Shown here: piece by piece, positions 1 through 8,389 of the stretch | How the letters are laid out: the number at the start of each line of letters is the position of its first letter | Numbering within the stretch: the stretch's first letter is position 1 | Made by a program: the position numbers and the translations under genes | Assembly: GCA_044359565.1 (NCBI GenBank) | Contig: JBIKLX010000002.1 | Location: 3,473-67,472, forward strand | Origin: VFMC01 sp044359565 | GTDB taxonomy: Bacteria; Actinomycetota; Acidimicrobiia; Acidimicrobiales; Ilumatobacteraceae | Length of the DNA: 64,000 nt | Direction of reading: 5' to 3' | The notes under the pieces: generated by a model | Database searches by the model: none | What the model was told of the DNA's origin: nothing | The model's input: only the letters and a program-made list of their open reading frames with translations

Positions 1-1
1 G

Positions 2-511
2 ATGTTCATCGGCGGCACACCCGAGTCGTTCGAACAGCATCTGCCGCTGTTCCGCGCCCTGGGCGGCCTGCCCGACCAGATCTACTACGCCGGCCCCAAC
101 GGCGCGGGCTACGCGGTGAAGGTGCTGCTGAACCTGCTGTGGTTCGTGTACGCCACCGGCACGTCGGAGGTGCTGGCGATGGCCTCGCGCCTGGGCCTCG
201 ACCTGCGCATGCTGCAGACGGCGCTGTGCGCATCGCCCACGCAGTCGAACTTCCTGCAGTTCGACGTGAACAGCGTGTTCGAGCGGGGCGACTACGACGA
301 GGGCTTCACGCTGGGTCTGGTGTGCAAGGACATCCAGTTGGGCCTGGGGTTGGGCGCCGCGGCGGGCATCGACATCCCGGTCGCGCAGCTGGTCGAGCAG
401 ATCCACCAACGGGCGCTCGACACCTACGGGCCGAAGTCGGGCGAGATGTCGGTCGTGAAGTTGTACGAAGACGCGGCGGGCGCACCGTTCCGCTGCCCAC
501 CGTCGCAATGA
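2..511 (+). CDS. Beta-hydroxyacid (3-hydroxyisobutyrate-type) dehydrogenase, 3' part
   Basis: This is the C-terminal part of an NAD(P)-dependent beta-hydroxyacid dehydrogenase (3-hydroxyisobutyrate / tartronate semialdehyde reductase superfamily); the Rossmann domain lies outside the window. The visible 169 residues hold the all-alpha substrate domain. It opens with the motif FIGGTPESF (usually MVGG) and has the helix GPNGAGYAVKVLLNLL, whose lysine (visible residue 40) matches the catalytic Lys of the family (G-x-G-x-x-x-K). The first ATG seen is internal, not the true start. The stop overlaps the next gene's ATG in an ATGA arrangement, so both are probably translated together. The family assignment is good; the substrate cannot be told. 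Confidence 0.85.
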   Translation: MFIGGTPESFEQHLPLFRALGGLPDQIYYAGPNGAGYAVKVLLNLLWFVYATGTSEVLAMASRLGLDLRMLQTALCASPTQSNFLQFDVNSVFERGDYDEGFTLGLVCKDIQLGLGLGAAAGIDIPVAQLVEQIHQRALDTYGPKSGEMSVVKLYEDAAGAPFRCPPSQ

Positions 512-2538
512 CGGAGGAGGCCCGGGGCTTCTGCCGCTTCTGCATCGCGCTGTGCGGCATCCGGGTGACCACCGACGGCGACCGGGTCGTGTCGGTGCAG
601 GGCGACCCCGACCACCCGGCATCACACGGGTACACGTGCGCCAAGGGTCGATCGCTCGGCCGGTGGCACCACCATCCCGACCGCATCCTCACCCCTCGTC
701 TGCGTCATGACTCGACGTGGCGGGACACGTCGTGGGCCGACGCCTTCGCCGATGCGACGGCACGGATCCGCGACAGCATCGAGCGGCACGGCGCCGACTC
801 GGTGGGCGTGTACATCGGCACCGCAGCATCGCTCGACGGCGCTGGCAAATGGGCGGCCGAGCGGTTCGTGCGCGCCGTCGGATCGCGTTCGAAGTACTCG
901 GCCATCAGCATCGACACACCGTGCAAACCGCTGGTGTCGTTGCTGATGTCGGGCTTCCCGGGCCTCGTGCCGGTGATCGACGACCAGCGCTGCACACTCT
1001 CGGTGTTCCTGGGCTCGAACCCCGTCGTCAGCCACGGGCACCTGAACGGATTCCCCGACCCTGTGGTGCGACTGCGCGACCTCGCCCGGACGCCGCGCGA
1101 GCTGTGGGTGATCGACACCCGCACGACGGAGTCGAGCCGTCTCGCGACGCGGTCGCTGATGCCCCGACCGGGAACCGACTTCGCCGTTCTCGCGTTCGTC
1201 ATCCGCGAACTGCTCGTCACCGGCGGATGCGATCGCGCTTACCTGGCCGAGCACGTCGATGCCTTCGACCTCGCCACACTCGGCACGCTGCTGGAGGGGT
1301 GGACCGTCGAGCAGGCCAGCGCGGTGACGGGTTGCTCGGCCGACGACCTCACCGACCTGCTGGACGCCGTGCGCCGCCACGGTCGGGTCTCGGTGCAGAC
1401 GGGCACCGGCACCACGATGTCGGCGGTCGCCAACGTGACGGAATGGCTGGTGTGGGTGCTGCACGTCGTCACCGGGTCGTACGACCAGCCGGGGGGCATG
1501 TGGTTCCATCCGGGGTTCCTCCGCCAGGTGCAGGCCGACATCGAGCCGAACCCGGTGCCGCCGGCACCGCAACCGGGGCCGCGCAGTCGGCCCGAACTCG
1601 CCGGTTGGGGCGACGAGTACCCGTGCGCCGCGCTGGCCGACGAGGTGGATGCGGGCAACCTGCGGGTGCTCGTCGTGTTCGGTGGCAACCCGGTGAGTGC
1701 GTTCCCGAACACCGAACGCATCCGGCGGGCGCTGGCGAAGCTCGACGCGTTGATCGTGCTCGATGTGATCGACACCGACACCACGGCGCTGGCCACGCAC
1801 GTCCTGCCCACGAAGGGCCAGCTCGAGCGCGCCGACCTCCCCTACTTCTACGACCAGTTCAACCTCGACTTCTCGACGCAGTTCTCGCCGGCATTCGTGC
1901 CGCCGCTCGGCGAGGCGCAGAGCATGTGGTGGATCGCGGCGCGGCTGGCCGAGGAACTCGGCGTGTCGATCCTTCCGCCACCGCTGTCGACGGCCTCCTC
2001 CGACATCGACGTGCTCGCTGCGCTCGCCGGCCGGGCCGCCGCACCGTTCGACGAGATCCGGCGCGATCGCTACATCGCGCACGCGCCCGTGTTCGGTTGG
2101 GTGCAAGAACGCGTGCTGCCGAACGGTCGCTGGCACCTCGTGCCGGGTCCGCTGGTGGACCAACTCGTCACCTGGCAGCAACTGGTGCCACCCCCTGGCC
2201 TGGTAGCGACCAGCCGCCGCCAACTCCGTCGACTCAACTCGCAGCACCCGCCGATGCAGGGCCATGCGTCCGACGGCCCCGTCGCCGTGGTGCACCCCGA
2301 CACCGCCGCTCGTGGCGGATTCGCCGACGGCGACGAGGTGACGGTGTCGAGCCCGTACGGGTCGGTGCGGATGACGGTGGCCTGCAGCGCCGACATGCAC
2401 CCCGACAGCGTGTCGATGCCCCACGGGTGGCTCGACGCGAACGTGTCGCAGCTGACGTCCGAGCACCAGGTCGACACCCTCACCGGCATGGTGGTGCAGA
2501 CGGCGATTCCCGTCACCCTCCAGCGGTCACCCGACTGA
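508..2538 (+). CDS. Molybdopterin oxidoreductase with N-terminal 4Fe-4S site
   Basis: Predicted 676-residue member of the DMSO reductase/formate dehydrogenase superfamily (bis-MGD molybdenum enzymes). A 4Fe-4S motif is at the N-terminus: Cys9, Cys12, Cys16 and Cys44 (CRFCIALC then YTCAKG). The MGD-binding core follows (SVFLGSNP, VFGGNPVSAFPN, HVLPTKGQLER), and a dinucleotide-binding barrel ends the protein (AVVHPDTAARGGFADGDEV). A cysteine in SIDTPCKPL (near 901-930) could be the Mo ligand, but this is uncertain. There is no Tat signal, so it is probably cytoplasmic. The open frame extends further upstream, but the ATG at 508 overlaps the previous stop and starts just before the FeS motif. 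The electron partner and substrate are unknown. Confidence 0.88.
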   Translation: MTEEARGFCRFCIALCGIRVTTDGDRVVSVQGDPDHPASHGYTCAKGRSLGRWHHHPDRILTPRLRHDSTWRDTSWADAFADATARIRDSIERHGADSVGVYIGTAASLDGAGKWAAERFVRAVGSRSKYSAISIDTPCKPLVSLLMSGFPGLVPVIDDQRCTLSVFLGSNPVVSHGHLNGFPDPVVRLRDLARTPRELWVIDTRTTESSRLATRSLMPRPGTDFAVLAFVIRELLVTGGCDRAYLAEHVDAFDLATLGTLLEGWTVEQASAVTGCSADDLTDLLDAVRRHGRVSVQTGTGTTMSAVANVTEWLVWVLHVVTGSYDQPGGMWFHPGFLRQVQADIEPNPVPPAPQPGPRSRPELAGWGDEYPCAALADEVDAGNLRVLVVFGGNPVSAFPNTERIRRALAKLDALIVLDVIDTDTTALATHVLPTKGQLERADLPYFYDQFNLDFSTQFSPAFVPPLGEAQSMWWIAARLAEELGVSILPPPLSTASSDIDVLAALAGRAAAPFDEIRRDRYIAHAPVFGWVQERVLPNGRWHLVPGPLVDQLVTWQQLVPPPGLVATSRRQLRRLNSQHPPMQGHASDGPVAVVHPDTAARGGFADGDEVTVSSPYGSVRMTVACSADMHPDSVSMPHGWLDANVSQLTSEHQVDTLTGMVVQTAIPVTLQRSPD

Positions 2539-2594
2539 CGCCCGTTGCGACGACTACGCCTCGGGGTGGTCGAGTTGCGGCCCGGCCGAGTGGC

Positions 2595-3734
2595 TCAGTG
2601 GCGGTGACCGTGTTCGTAGTGGGCGCGCAGGGCGTCGACCCCGAAGTCGTGGCGAGGGTCGCGCCACACCGTGTGCACATGGTTGGCACCGCGCTGGGTG
2701 TTGTCGTATTCGGCCAGGAGCGTCGGCCCGTGGACCCGGTAGTAGTGCCCCTCCCCTGGTTCCAGCCCGCCGGCCCAGGCGATGTGGAGCGCGTCGAGCG
2801 CATCGTCGGACGCGTACTTGACCACCTCGGCCTCGGCCAGTTCGTCGGGGATCCGCTGGACGTACACGTCGAGCAGCGCCCGCAGGATCTGGCGCTGATC
2901 GGCCCGCAACTGCGCCGCCGACATGCCACGCGGTCGATCGGCGAGCAGTCGCACCGCTTCGAGGTGCTCGACCGTCAGCCCGGCCGCCGCCTCGGCGTGA
3001 GCCTGGATGGCCTCGACCCTGGCACCGAGGTCGCCGGTGAACCGGCCGCGCCACACCTCGCCGAGCGGCAACGGCAGATCGCCGTCGCCGGCGCCGTAGA
3101 CCGAACGGTTCGCGCTGACGTGGTCGACCGGGGCGACGGGGGCCAGGATCGCTACTGCTCGCTGCGCCTCGTCCATCGAACGGACCAACTCGCGGCCGAG
3201 GTCTTCGGCCGCGGCGAGGGGCCGCAGCAGGTGCGGGCCGAGCAGCGGTGACGATGCCGGATCGGCACCCAGGAAGCACGGGGTGGACCCCACCACCTCG
3301 CCGTCGACGATGGTGTGGTGGACGGACACGTGATGGCCACCGAACCGCCAACTCCACGGCTCGCCGCTCGCCGGATCACCGAAGATGCGCACGTAGTACA
3401 GGCCCGGATCGCGCCCGCGTTCGCGACCCCAGGTGGCGGTCCAGCCCTCGATCATGTCGAGCACGTTGTCGAGCCCCATGATGGTCGCCACCGTCACGTA
3501 GCCCGGCCGCGAGAGTCCGGTGGCCACGAGGCGATGGGTGAGACGCTGCTGGGCCGGCTGCATCGCCGAGATCGGCAGACCGCCGTGGTCGGTGGGCGTG
3601 TAGAACCACCGCAGCCGCTCGTCGTGGTCGCTCATCGGCCAGCAGGCCAGGGCTCGCTGGGAATCGTCGAGCGACGCGGTCAGCGCCACGGCCGCCTCGG
3701 CCATGCGGCTCGCCACCGCTGTGCGTGCGTTCAC
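2595..3734 (-). CDS. DUF3500 family protein
   Basis: A 379-residue protein that matches the DUF3500 family as I know it. Typical stretches are YYVRIFGDPASGEPWSWRF, GGHHVSVHHTIVDG and PCFLGADP in the middle, and HYYRVHGPTLLAEYDNTQ near the end. The family is widespread, sometimes secreted, and has no settled biochemical function; no signal peptide is seen here. The GTG start overlaps the stop of the upstream FAD monooxygenase (GTGA), making this the last gene of a four-gene operon (aldehyde dehydrogenase, CoA-transferase, monooxygenase, DUF3500). The conserved His-rich segment could bind metal, but this is only a guess. A role in the same degradation pathway is inferred from the operon. Confidence 0.85.
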   Translation of the reverse strand: MNARTAVASRMAEAAVALTASLDDSQRALACWPMSDHDERLRWFYTPTDHGGLPISAMQPAQQRLTHRLVATGLSRPGYVTVATIMGLDNVLDMIEGWTATWGRERGRDPGLYYVRIFGDPASGEPWSWRFGGHHVSVHHTIVDGEVVGSTPCFLGADPASSPLLGPHLLRPLAAAEDLGRELVRSMDEAQRAVAILAPVAPVDHVSANRSVYGAGDGDLPLPLGEVWRGRFTGDLGARVEAIQAHAEAAAGLTVEHLEAVRLLADRPRGMSAAQLRADQRQILRALLDVYVQRIPDELAEAEVVKYASDDALDALHIAWAGGLEPGEGHYYRVHGPTLLAEYDNTQRGANHVHTVWRDPRHDFGVDALRAHYEHGHRH

Positions 3735-4930
3735 GGTCCCTCCTCACGCAGTCGGAACAACAGATCGGGGTCGGTGGCGTCCCACGTGCCGAGGTGCTGC
3801 GACTGATCGCCGACACGGCGGGTGCGGGCCACGAGTTGACGACCGAGTTCGACCTGACCGGGCTCCCAGGCACGCAGCGCCTCGGGCACATCGGCGTGCG
3901 CAGCAAGTGCCTCGGCCAGCGCCCAGGCATTGGCCGCAGCCTTGGCCGTACCGGCCGCCATGTGCGGACGAGCCACGAACCCGGCGTCGCCGACGAGGCA
4001 CGTGCGACCGAATGCCATCCGGTCGATCTCGACGTCGTACACCACCTGCAGGAACGGGTCGTCGACAGCGCAGACCGCCTCGGCGAGCACCTGCGGCAGA
4101 CGCGCCCTGGCCGTGGCACGTACCTCGTCGACATGATCGGCCCGTGCGGTGCCGGGCGGGAGCGAGATCTCGCGCTGCACACCGTGCCGGTCGAGCAGCA
4201 CATCACGCAGGTCGTCGCCATCGAGGTAGTTGCGGTACCAGACGAAGTTGATCAACCGCTGCCCGGGGCGGATCGAGCCGTCGGCCCCGGGAATGGGATA
4301 CACGAGGATGTGGCTGTTCGCGTAGACGTAGTAGGTGATGGCATCGCCCAACGCAGCGGCCACGGCAGGGTCGAGCGCTGCCTCGGCCACCATGCCCCTC
4401 CAGGCCACGTAACCGGCATACGCGTGCCGAGCATCCGGCAGCAGTGCTTGGCGGAAGGTGGAACCCACCCCATCGGCACACACCAGCAGATCGACCCGTT
4501 CGTCGTGCCCGTCAGCGAACCGCACCGTCACGCCGTCGGTGTCGTCGTCGCGGCCGACCACCTCGCTGCCCAGCACGTACCGCTCGCGTCCGAACGCCCC
4601 GAGCAGGTTGCGGTACACGGTGTTCCACGACGAGAAGTGGTAGCGGTGCGCGATCTCGTGCACCACACCACCGTCGCGGCCGAGATAGCGGATGACATCG
4701 GTGCTCGTGCCGATCTCGTCGATCGGTCGGCCCAGGCGTTCGACGAGATACCGCGCGCTGTCGGGCAGGAACCCGATGCCGGCACCGCGCTGTTCGAGTT
4801 CCACCGGCGAGCGTTCGTGGACGGTGACGTCGTGGCCCAGGTCGCGCAACAGCAGGCCCGCGGTGAGCCCGCCGAGCGAGCCGCCGGCGATACACACCCG
4901 CAACGGGTTCGATGCTGAAGCAGCCGTCAT
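3731..4930 (-). CDS. FAD-dependent monooxygenase (2,6-dihydroxypyridine hydroxylase-like)
   Basis: A 399-residue flavoprotein hydroxylase of the class A (PHBH-fold) type. The N-terminal dinucleotide motif is VCIAGGSLGGLTAGLLL, followed by VHERSP. The second FAD motif is CLVGDAGFVARPHMAAGT near residue 300 (GD motif). The segment LINFVWYRNY resembles 2,6-dihydroxypyridine 3-monooxygenases and related enzymes acting on N-heterocycles or aromatics. Such enzymes use NAD(P)H and O2 to hydroxylate rings in the cytoplasm. It overlaps its neighbours by 4 nt on both sides. The exact substrate is inferred only loosely; any hydroxylated ring acid is possible. Confidence 0.85.
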   Translation of the reverse strand: MTAASASNPLRVCIAGGSLGGLTAGLLLRDLGHDVTVHERSPVELEQRGAGIGFLPDSARYLVERLGRPIDEIGTSTDVIRYLGRDGGVVHEIAHRYHFSSWNTVYRNLLGAFGRERYVLGSEVVGRDDDTDGVTVRFADGHDERVDLLVCADGVGSTFRQALLPDARHAYAGYVAWRGMVAEAALDPAVAAALGDAITYYVYANSHILVYPIPGADGSIRPGQRLINFVWYRNYLDGDDLRDVLLDRHGVQREISLPPGTARADHVDEVRATARARLPQVLAEAVCAVDDPFLQVVYDVEIDRMAFGRTCLVGDAGFVARPHMAAGTAKAAANAWALAEALAAHADVPEALRAWEPGQVELGRQLVARTRRVGDQSQHLGTWDATDPDLLFRLREEGP

Positions 4931-6078
4931 CGTGGATCAGTCTCTCGCAGCCAGTCGAGCACGGCAGCGGTGTGCTCGCCGAGGCGGGGCACACGGCCCA
5001 TCTCGATGTCGATGCCTTCGACGTCGACAGGCGGTCGCAACGCCTGGAACGTGCCGTTCGGCGTGTCGACGTCGGCCCACCGCTGCCGGGCGACGAGTTG
5101 GGGGTGTTCGAGCACGGCGAACAGGTCGTTCACCTTGCCCCAGGCGAGCCCGGCCGACTCGAGCCGGTCGACGAGCTCGTCGGCGGAGAACGATCGGGTG
5201 CGGGTGCCGATGCGTTCGTCGAGTTCGGTGCCGTTGGCGACGCGGCCCTCGTTGGTGGCGAACCGCTCGTCGTCGGCCAGGTCGGGCGCGTCGATCGCAG
5301 CACAGAGGGCCCGCCACTCCTTGGTGTTCTGCACCGCGATGACCACATCGCCACCCACCGCGCTGGGGAACGGCCCGTACGGGGCGATGGTGGCGTGGCG
5401 GGCACCGGCGCGGCGGGGCAGTCGGTGCAACTGGCGGGTGAGGGTGACCTGGTGGCCGAGCCACTCGAGCAGCGCGTCGAACAGCGACACCTCGACATGA
5501 GCGCCCTCGCCCGTGATGCCGCGCTGCAGCAGCGCCAGCAGCACGCTGCTGTAGCCGTACATCCCGCCGGCGATGTCGGCGACGCTGACGCCTGCCTTCA
5601 CCTGGATGTCGGGGGTGCCGGTGAGCGACACGAGGCCCGCCTCCGCCTGCACGAGCAGGTCGTAGGCCCGCCGGTCGCGGTACGGCCCGTCGGGGCCGTA
5701 CCCGGTGATCGAACACGTGACGAGCCGCGGGTGACGGGCGCGCAACTCGGCGATGCCGAGACCGAGCCGGTCGAGCGCACCGGGCACCAGGTTCTGGACG
5801 AGCACGTCGGCACGGGCGATGAGATCGGCCAGTACGGCGCGACCCTCGGCCGTCTTCACATCGAGCTCGACGCTCTCCTTGCCACGGTTCAGCCACAGGA
5901 ACCAACTGGAGTACCCGGGGCCCATCGAATCGTCGTAGTGGCGGGCGAAGTCGCCCTCGCCCACCCGTTCGATCTTGATGACGCGCGCCCCGGCATCGGC
6001 GAGCTGCCGAGTGGCGAACGGTGCCGCCACGGCCTGTTCGAGGGCGACAACGACGAGGCCGTCGAGCGGACCGCTCAC
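4927..6078 (-). CDS. CaiB/BaiF class III CoA-transferase
   Basis: A 383-residue class III CoA-transferase, which moves CoA between carboxylic acids without a free acyl-CoA intermediate. Typical features in order: LVVVALEQAVAAPFATRQLADAG with VIKIER at the N-terminus, LWLNRGKESVELD, then ADVLVQNLVPGALDRLG, where the Asp after ARA is the usual catalytic aspartate region, then SITGYGPDGPYRDR and RAYDLLVQAEAGL. The open frame runs further upstream, but the GTG at 6078 forms a GTGA overlap with the aldehyde dehydrogenase stop and places the protein at the normal family start. It probably activates a carboxylate made by the neighbouring aldehyde dehydrogenase or monooxygenase. Confidence 0.9.
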   Translation of the reverse strand: MSGPLDGLVVVALEQAVAAPFATRQLADAGARVIKIERVGEGDFARHYDDSMGPGYSSWFLWLNRGKESVELDVKTAEGRAVLADLIARADVLVQNLVPGALDRLGLGIAELRARHPRLVTCSITGYGPDGPYRDRRAYDLLVQAEAGLVSLTGTPDIQVKAGVSVADIAGGMYGYSSVLLALLQRGITGEGAHVEVSLFDALLEWLGHQVTLTRQLHRLPRRAGARHATIAPYGPFPSAVGGDVVIAVQNTKEWRALCAAIDAPDLADDERFATNEGRVANGTELDERIGTRTRSFSADELVDRLESAGLAWGKVNDLFAVLEHPQLVARQRWADVDTPNGTFQALRPPVDVEGIDIEMGRVPRLGEHTAAVLDWLRETDPR

Positions 6079-7535
6079 GGGGCGCCGGTGGCGACGGCCA
6101 CGGTCTTGGTCTGCGAGAACGCCAGCACCGCCTCGGCGCCCTTCTCGCGCCCGTAGCCCGAGTGCTTCACGCCACCGAAGGGCAACTCGACACCGCCGCC
6201 GGCGCCGTACCCGTTCACGTAGACCTGACCGCAGCGCAGGGCCGCGGCCATGCGGTGGGCTCGGCCGACGTCGGAGGTCCACACCGCGGCGATGAGGCCG
6301 TAGTCGGTGCCGTTGGCGAGGCGCACGGCCTCGGCCTCGTCGGCGAACGGATACGAGACCACCACCGGGCCGAACACCTCGTTGCGCGCCAGGGTGCTGG
6401 CGGCATCGACCCCGTCGACGAGCGTGGGTCGGTAGAAGAACCCACCCTCACACCCGGCCACGAACGCCCGCTGCCCACCGGTGACGACGTGCGCGCCGAC
6501 GCTGCCCTCGGCCACCATCCGCTCGACGCGCTCGAGCTGACGGGCCGAGATGAGCGGACCGAGTTCGGGGTCGTCGAGACCGCGACCGATCCGCACGCCC
6601 TCGAGGATGGCGCCGAGGCGCGCCACCACCTCGGCACGCACCTCGTGGTGCACCAGCAGCCGCGAGCCGGCCGAACACGTCTGCCCGGCGTTCTGCAACA
6701 CCGACTTGGCGATGATGGGCAACGCCCGGTCGAGGTCGGCGTCGGGGAAGACGATGTTCGGCGACTTGCCACCGAGTTCGAGCGCAACCGGCACGACGTT
6801 GCGCGCCGCCGCCGCGGCGACGAGCGCACCCACCTCCACCGAACCGGTGAACGACAGGTGGTCGATGCCGCGGTGACCGGCGAGCGCAGCACCGGCCACC
6901 TCGCCGAGGCCGGCGACCACGTTCAGCACACCGGCGGGTACCCCGGCCTCGGCCGCCAGACGCACCAACCGCAGCAGGCTGAGCGGCGCCTCTTCGGCCG
7001 GCTTCAGCACGGCGCAGTTGCCCATCGCCAAGGCCGGCGCGACCGAGCGACAGCCGATCTGCAGCGGGTAGTTCCACGGCTCGATGTGCGCCGTCACACC
7101 CAGCGGTTCGCGCAGCGTGTAGGCCAGCACACCGGGGATGGCGGGGATGGTGTCGCCGTGCACCGACTCGATGACCCCGGCGTAGAACTCCATGTACCGG
7201 GCCGAGACATCGACATCGGTGCGGGCCTGTGTGATCGGCTTGCCCGTGTCGCAGCTCTCGAGGTGGGCGAGCTCCTCGCGGTCACGCAGCAGCAGGTCGC
7301 CGAGCCGGCGCAGCACCCGGGCGCGATCGCGCGGAGCGAGTCGCGGCCAGGGCCCGTCGTCGAAGGCCCGCCGCGCCGCCGCCACGGCTCGGTCGACGTC
7401 GGCTGCGGTGGCGGCACCCACCTCCGCGAGCACGTCGCCGGTTCCTGGGTCGACGACCGTGAAGCTCGAGTCGTGGTGGAGGTCGACACCGTCGACGAAC
7501 GACGCCGTGTCGACCTGCGGCGATGCATTTGGCAT
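6075..7535 (-). CDS. NAD(P)-dependent aldehyde dehydrogenase
   Basis: A 486-residue aldehyde dehydrogenase, full length for the superfamily. Visible motifs: IEPWNYPLQIG and LKPAEEAPLS (cofactor site), LSFTGSVEVG, the general-base glutamate in ALELGGKSPN, and the catalytic cysteine in NAGQTCSAGSRLL, then EVFGPVV and the C-terminal PFGGVKHSGYGREKG. It oxidises an aldehyde to a carboxylate. The C-terminal PFGG-x-K-x-SG-x-GRE pattern is common to betaine-aldehyde and gamma-aminobutyraldehyde types, but substrate cannot be fixed. The ATG at 7535 is chosen because it starts the conserved part and has GGGAG upstream. It is the first gene of the minus-strand operon, facing the GntR gene. Confidence 0.92.
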   Translation of the reverse strand: MPNASPQVDTASFVDGVDLHHDSSFTVVDPGTGDVLAEVGAATAADVDRAVAAARRAFDDGPWPRLAPRDRARVLRRLGDLLLRDREELAHLESCDTGKPITQARTDVDVSARYMEFYAGVIESVHGDTIPAIPGVLAYTLREPLGVTAHIEPWNYPLQIGCRSVAPALAMGNCAVLKPAEEAPLSLLRLVRLAAEAGVPAGVLNVVAGLGEVAGAALAGHRGIDHLSFTGSVEVGALVAAAAARNVVPVALELGGKSPNIVFPDADLDRALPIIAKSVLQNAGQTCSAGSRLLVHHEVRAEVVARLGAILEGVRIGRGLDDPELGPLISARQLERVERMVAEGSVGAHVVTGGQRAFVAGCEGGFFYRPTLVDGVDAASTLARNEVFGPVVVSYPFADEAEAVRLANGTDYGLIAAVWTSDVGRAHRMAAALRCGQVYVNGYGAGGGVELPFGGVKHSGYGREKGAEAVLAFSQTKTVAVATGAP

Positions 7536-7624
7536 GACCTGTGGCTCCCGTTCGGTGTGCTGCAGCCGTCTGCACAGGGTCTGGCCCATTGCCGCAGCGG
7601 TCGGAGCAAGCCTAATGTACGGCC
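7536..7624. promoter_or_regulatory. Divergent control region between aldehyde dehydrogenase and gntR operons
   Basis: An 89-bp gap separates the two divergent catabolic operons. On the plus strand TTGCCG (7589-7594) and TAATGT (7613-7618) are 18 nt apart and TAATGT ends 6 nt before the gntR ATG, so gntR is probably transcribed without a 5' leader. The minus-strand promoter is less clear. A GntR/UTRA regulator next to its own control region normally represses both sides until its ligand binds; I could not pick out a clean palindromic operator. Confidence 0.55.
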
Positions 7625-8389
7625 ATGAGTCGTGCCATCGTGGTACCCCCGGCGCGCAACGCCACAGCGGCGTACCGCATCGTCGCCGACCGACTCCGCG
7701 CCGAGATCGCCGCCGGCGCCTATCCCGCCGGCGTCGCCCTGCCCACCGAGGCCGACCTGTGCCACGAGCACGACGTGAGTCGACAGACCGTCCGGCGCGC
7801 CTTCCAAGACCTCGTCGCCGAGGGCATCGTGTACCGCATCCCCGGTCGGGGCACCTTCGTCGCCGGGATGTCGGGCAAGTACGTGCGATCGTCCGGCTCG
7901 ATCGACGAGTTGATGGCACTGGCCGACGACACCGACCTCGACGTGCTCGACCCTCCCACGATCGGTGTCGACATCAGCGCTGCCGGGCGACTGCATCTCG
8001 AGTCCGACACGGTGGTCACGATGCGCTTCCGGCGCCTGCACCTCGACCGCCCCTACTGTGTCACCACCGCCTACCTGCCCGTCGCCGTCGGACGAGGGTT
8101 GCTCGACGTGCCCGAGTTCGCGGTCACGGGTGTGCAGCACAACCTGACGGTGCTGAGCGTGGTGGAACGAGTGGCCGGACGGCCGATCGCCGGAGCCGAC
8201 CAGACCATCACCGCCGAACTCGCCGATGCGCGCATCGCCGCGGCACTCGAATGCCGTGAAGGCGACCCGGTGCTGCGCATCGACCGTCTGTACGTCGACC
8301 ACAACGGCGACTTCCTCGAACTGGCCATCAACCACTTCAACGTGTCGCGGTACACCTACCGCTTCCAGATGCGAGCCCACGCCCCATGA
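7625..8389 (+). CDS. GntR-family transcriptional regulator with UTRA domain
   Basis: A 254-residue regulator of the HutC/UTRA subfamily. The winged helix-turn-helix occupies about residues 15-80 (YRIVADRLRAEIAAGAYPAG, LPTEADLCHEHDVSRQTVRR, GIVYRIPGRGTFVAG), and the ligand-binding UTRA domain follows to the end (VTMRFRRLHLDRPYCV, CREGDPVLRIDRLYVD, ATG-proximal FLELAINHFN). It is divergent from the aldehyde dehydrogenase operon and overlaps the ThDP enzyme gene by 4 nt, so it most likely senses the substrate or an intermediate of this pathway and controls both operons. Start codon and leaderless −10 box (7613-7618) agree. Confidence 0.9.
   Translation: MSRAIVVPPARNATAAYRIVADRLRAEIAAGAYPAGVALPTEADLCHEHDVSRQTVRRAFQDLVAEGIVYRIPGRGTFVAGMSGKYVRSSGSIDELMALADDTDLDVLDPPTIGVDISAAGRLHLESDTVVTMRFRRLHLDRPYCVTTAYLPVAVGRGLLDVPEFAVTGVQHNLTVLSVVERVAGRPIAGADQTITAELADARIAAALECREGDPVLRIDRLYVDHNGDFLELAINHFNVSRYTYRFQMRAHAP

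Noticed and set aside
622..2466. Long 614-codon minus-strand frame opposite the molybdopterin gene
   Set aside because: It is Arg/His/Val-rich without any domain, and lies fully opposite a well-supported gene; typical shadow frame of high-GC DNA. Many other long frames in the window are of the same kind.
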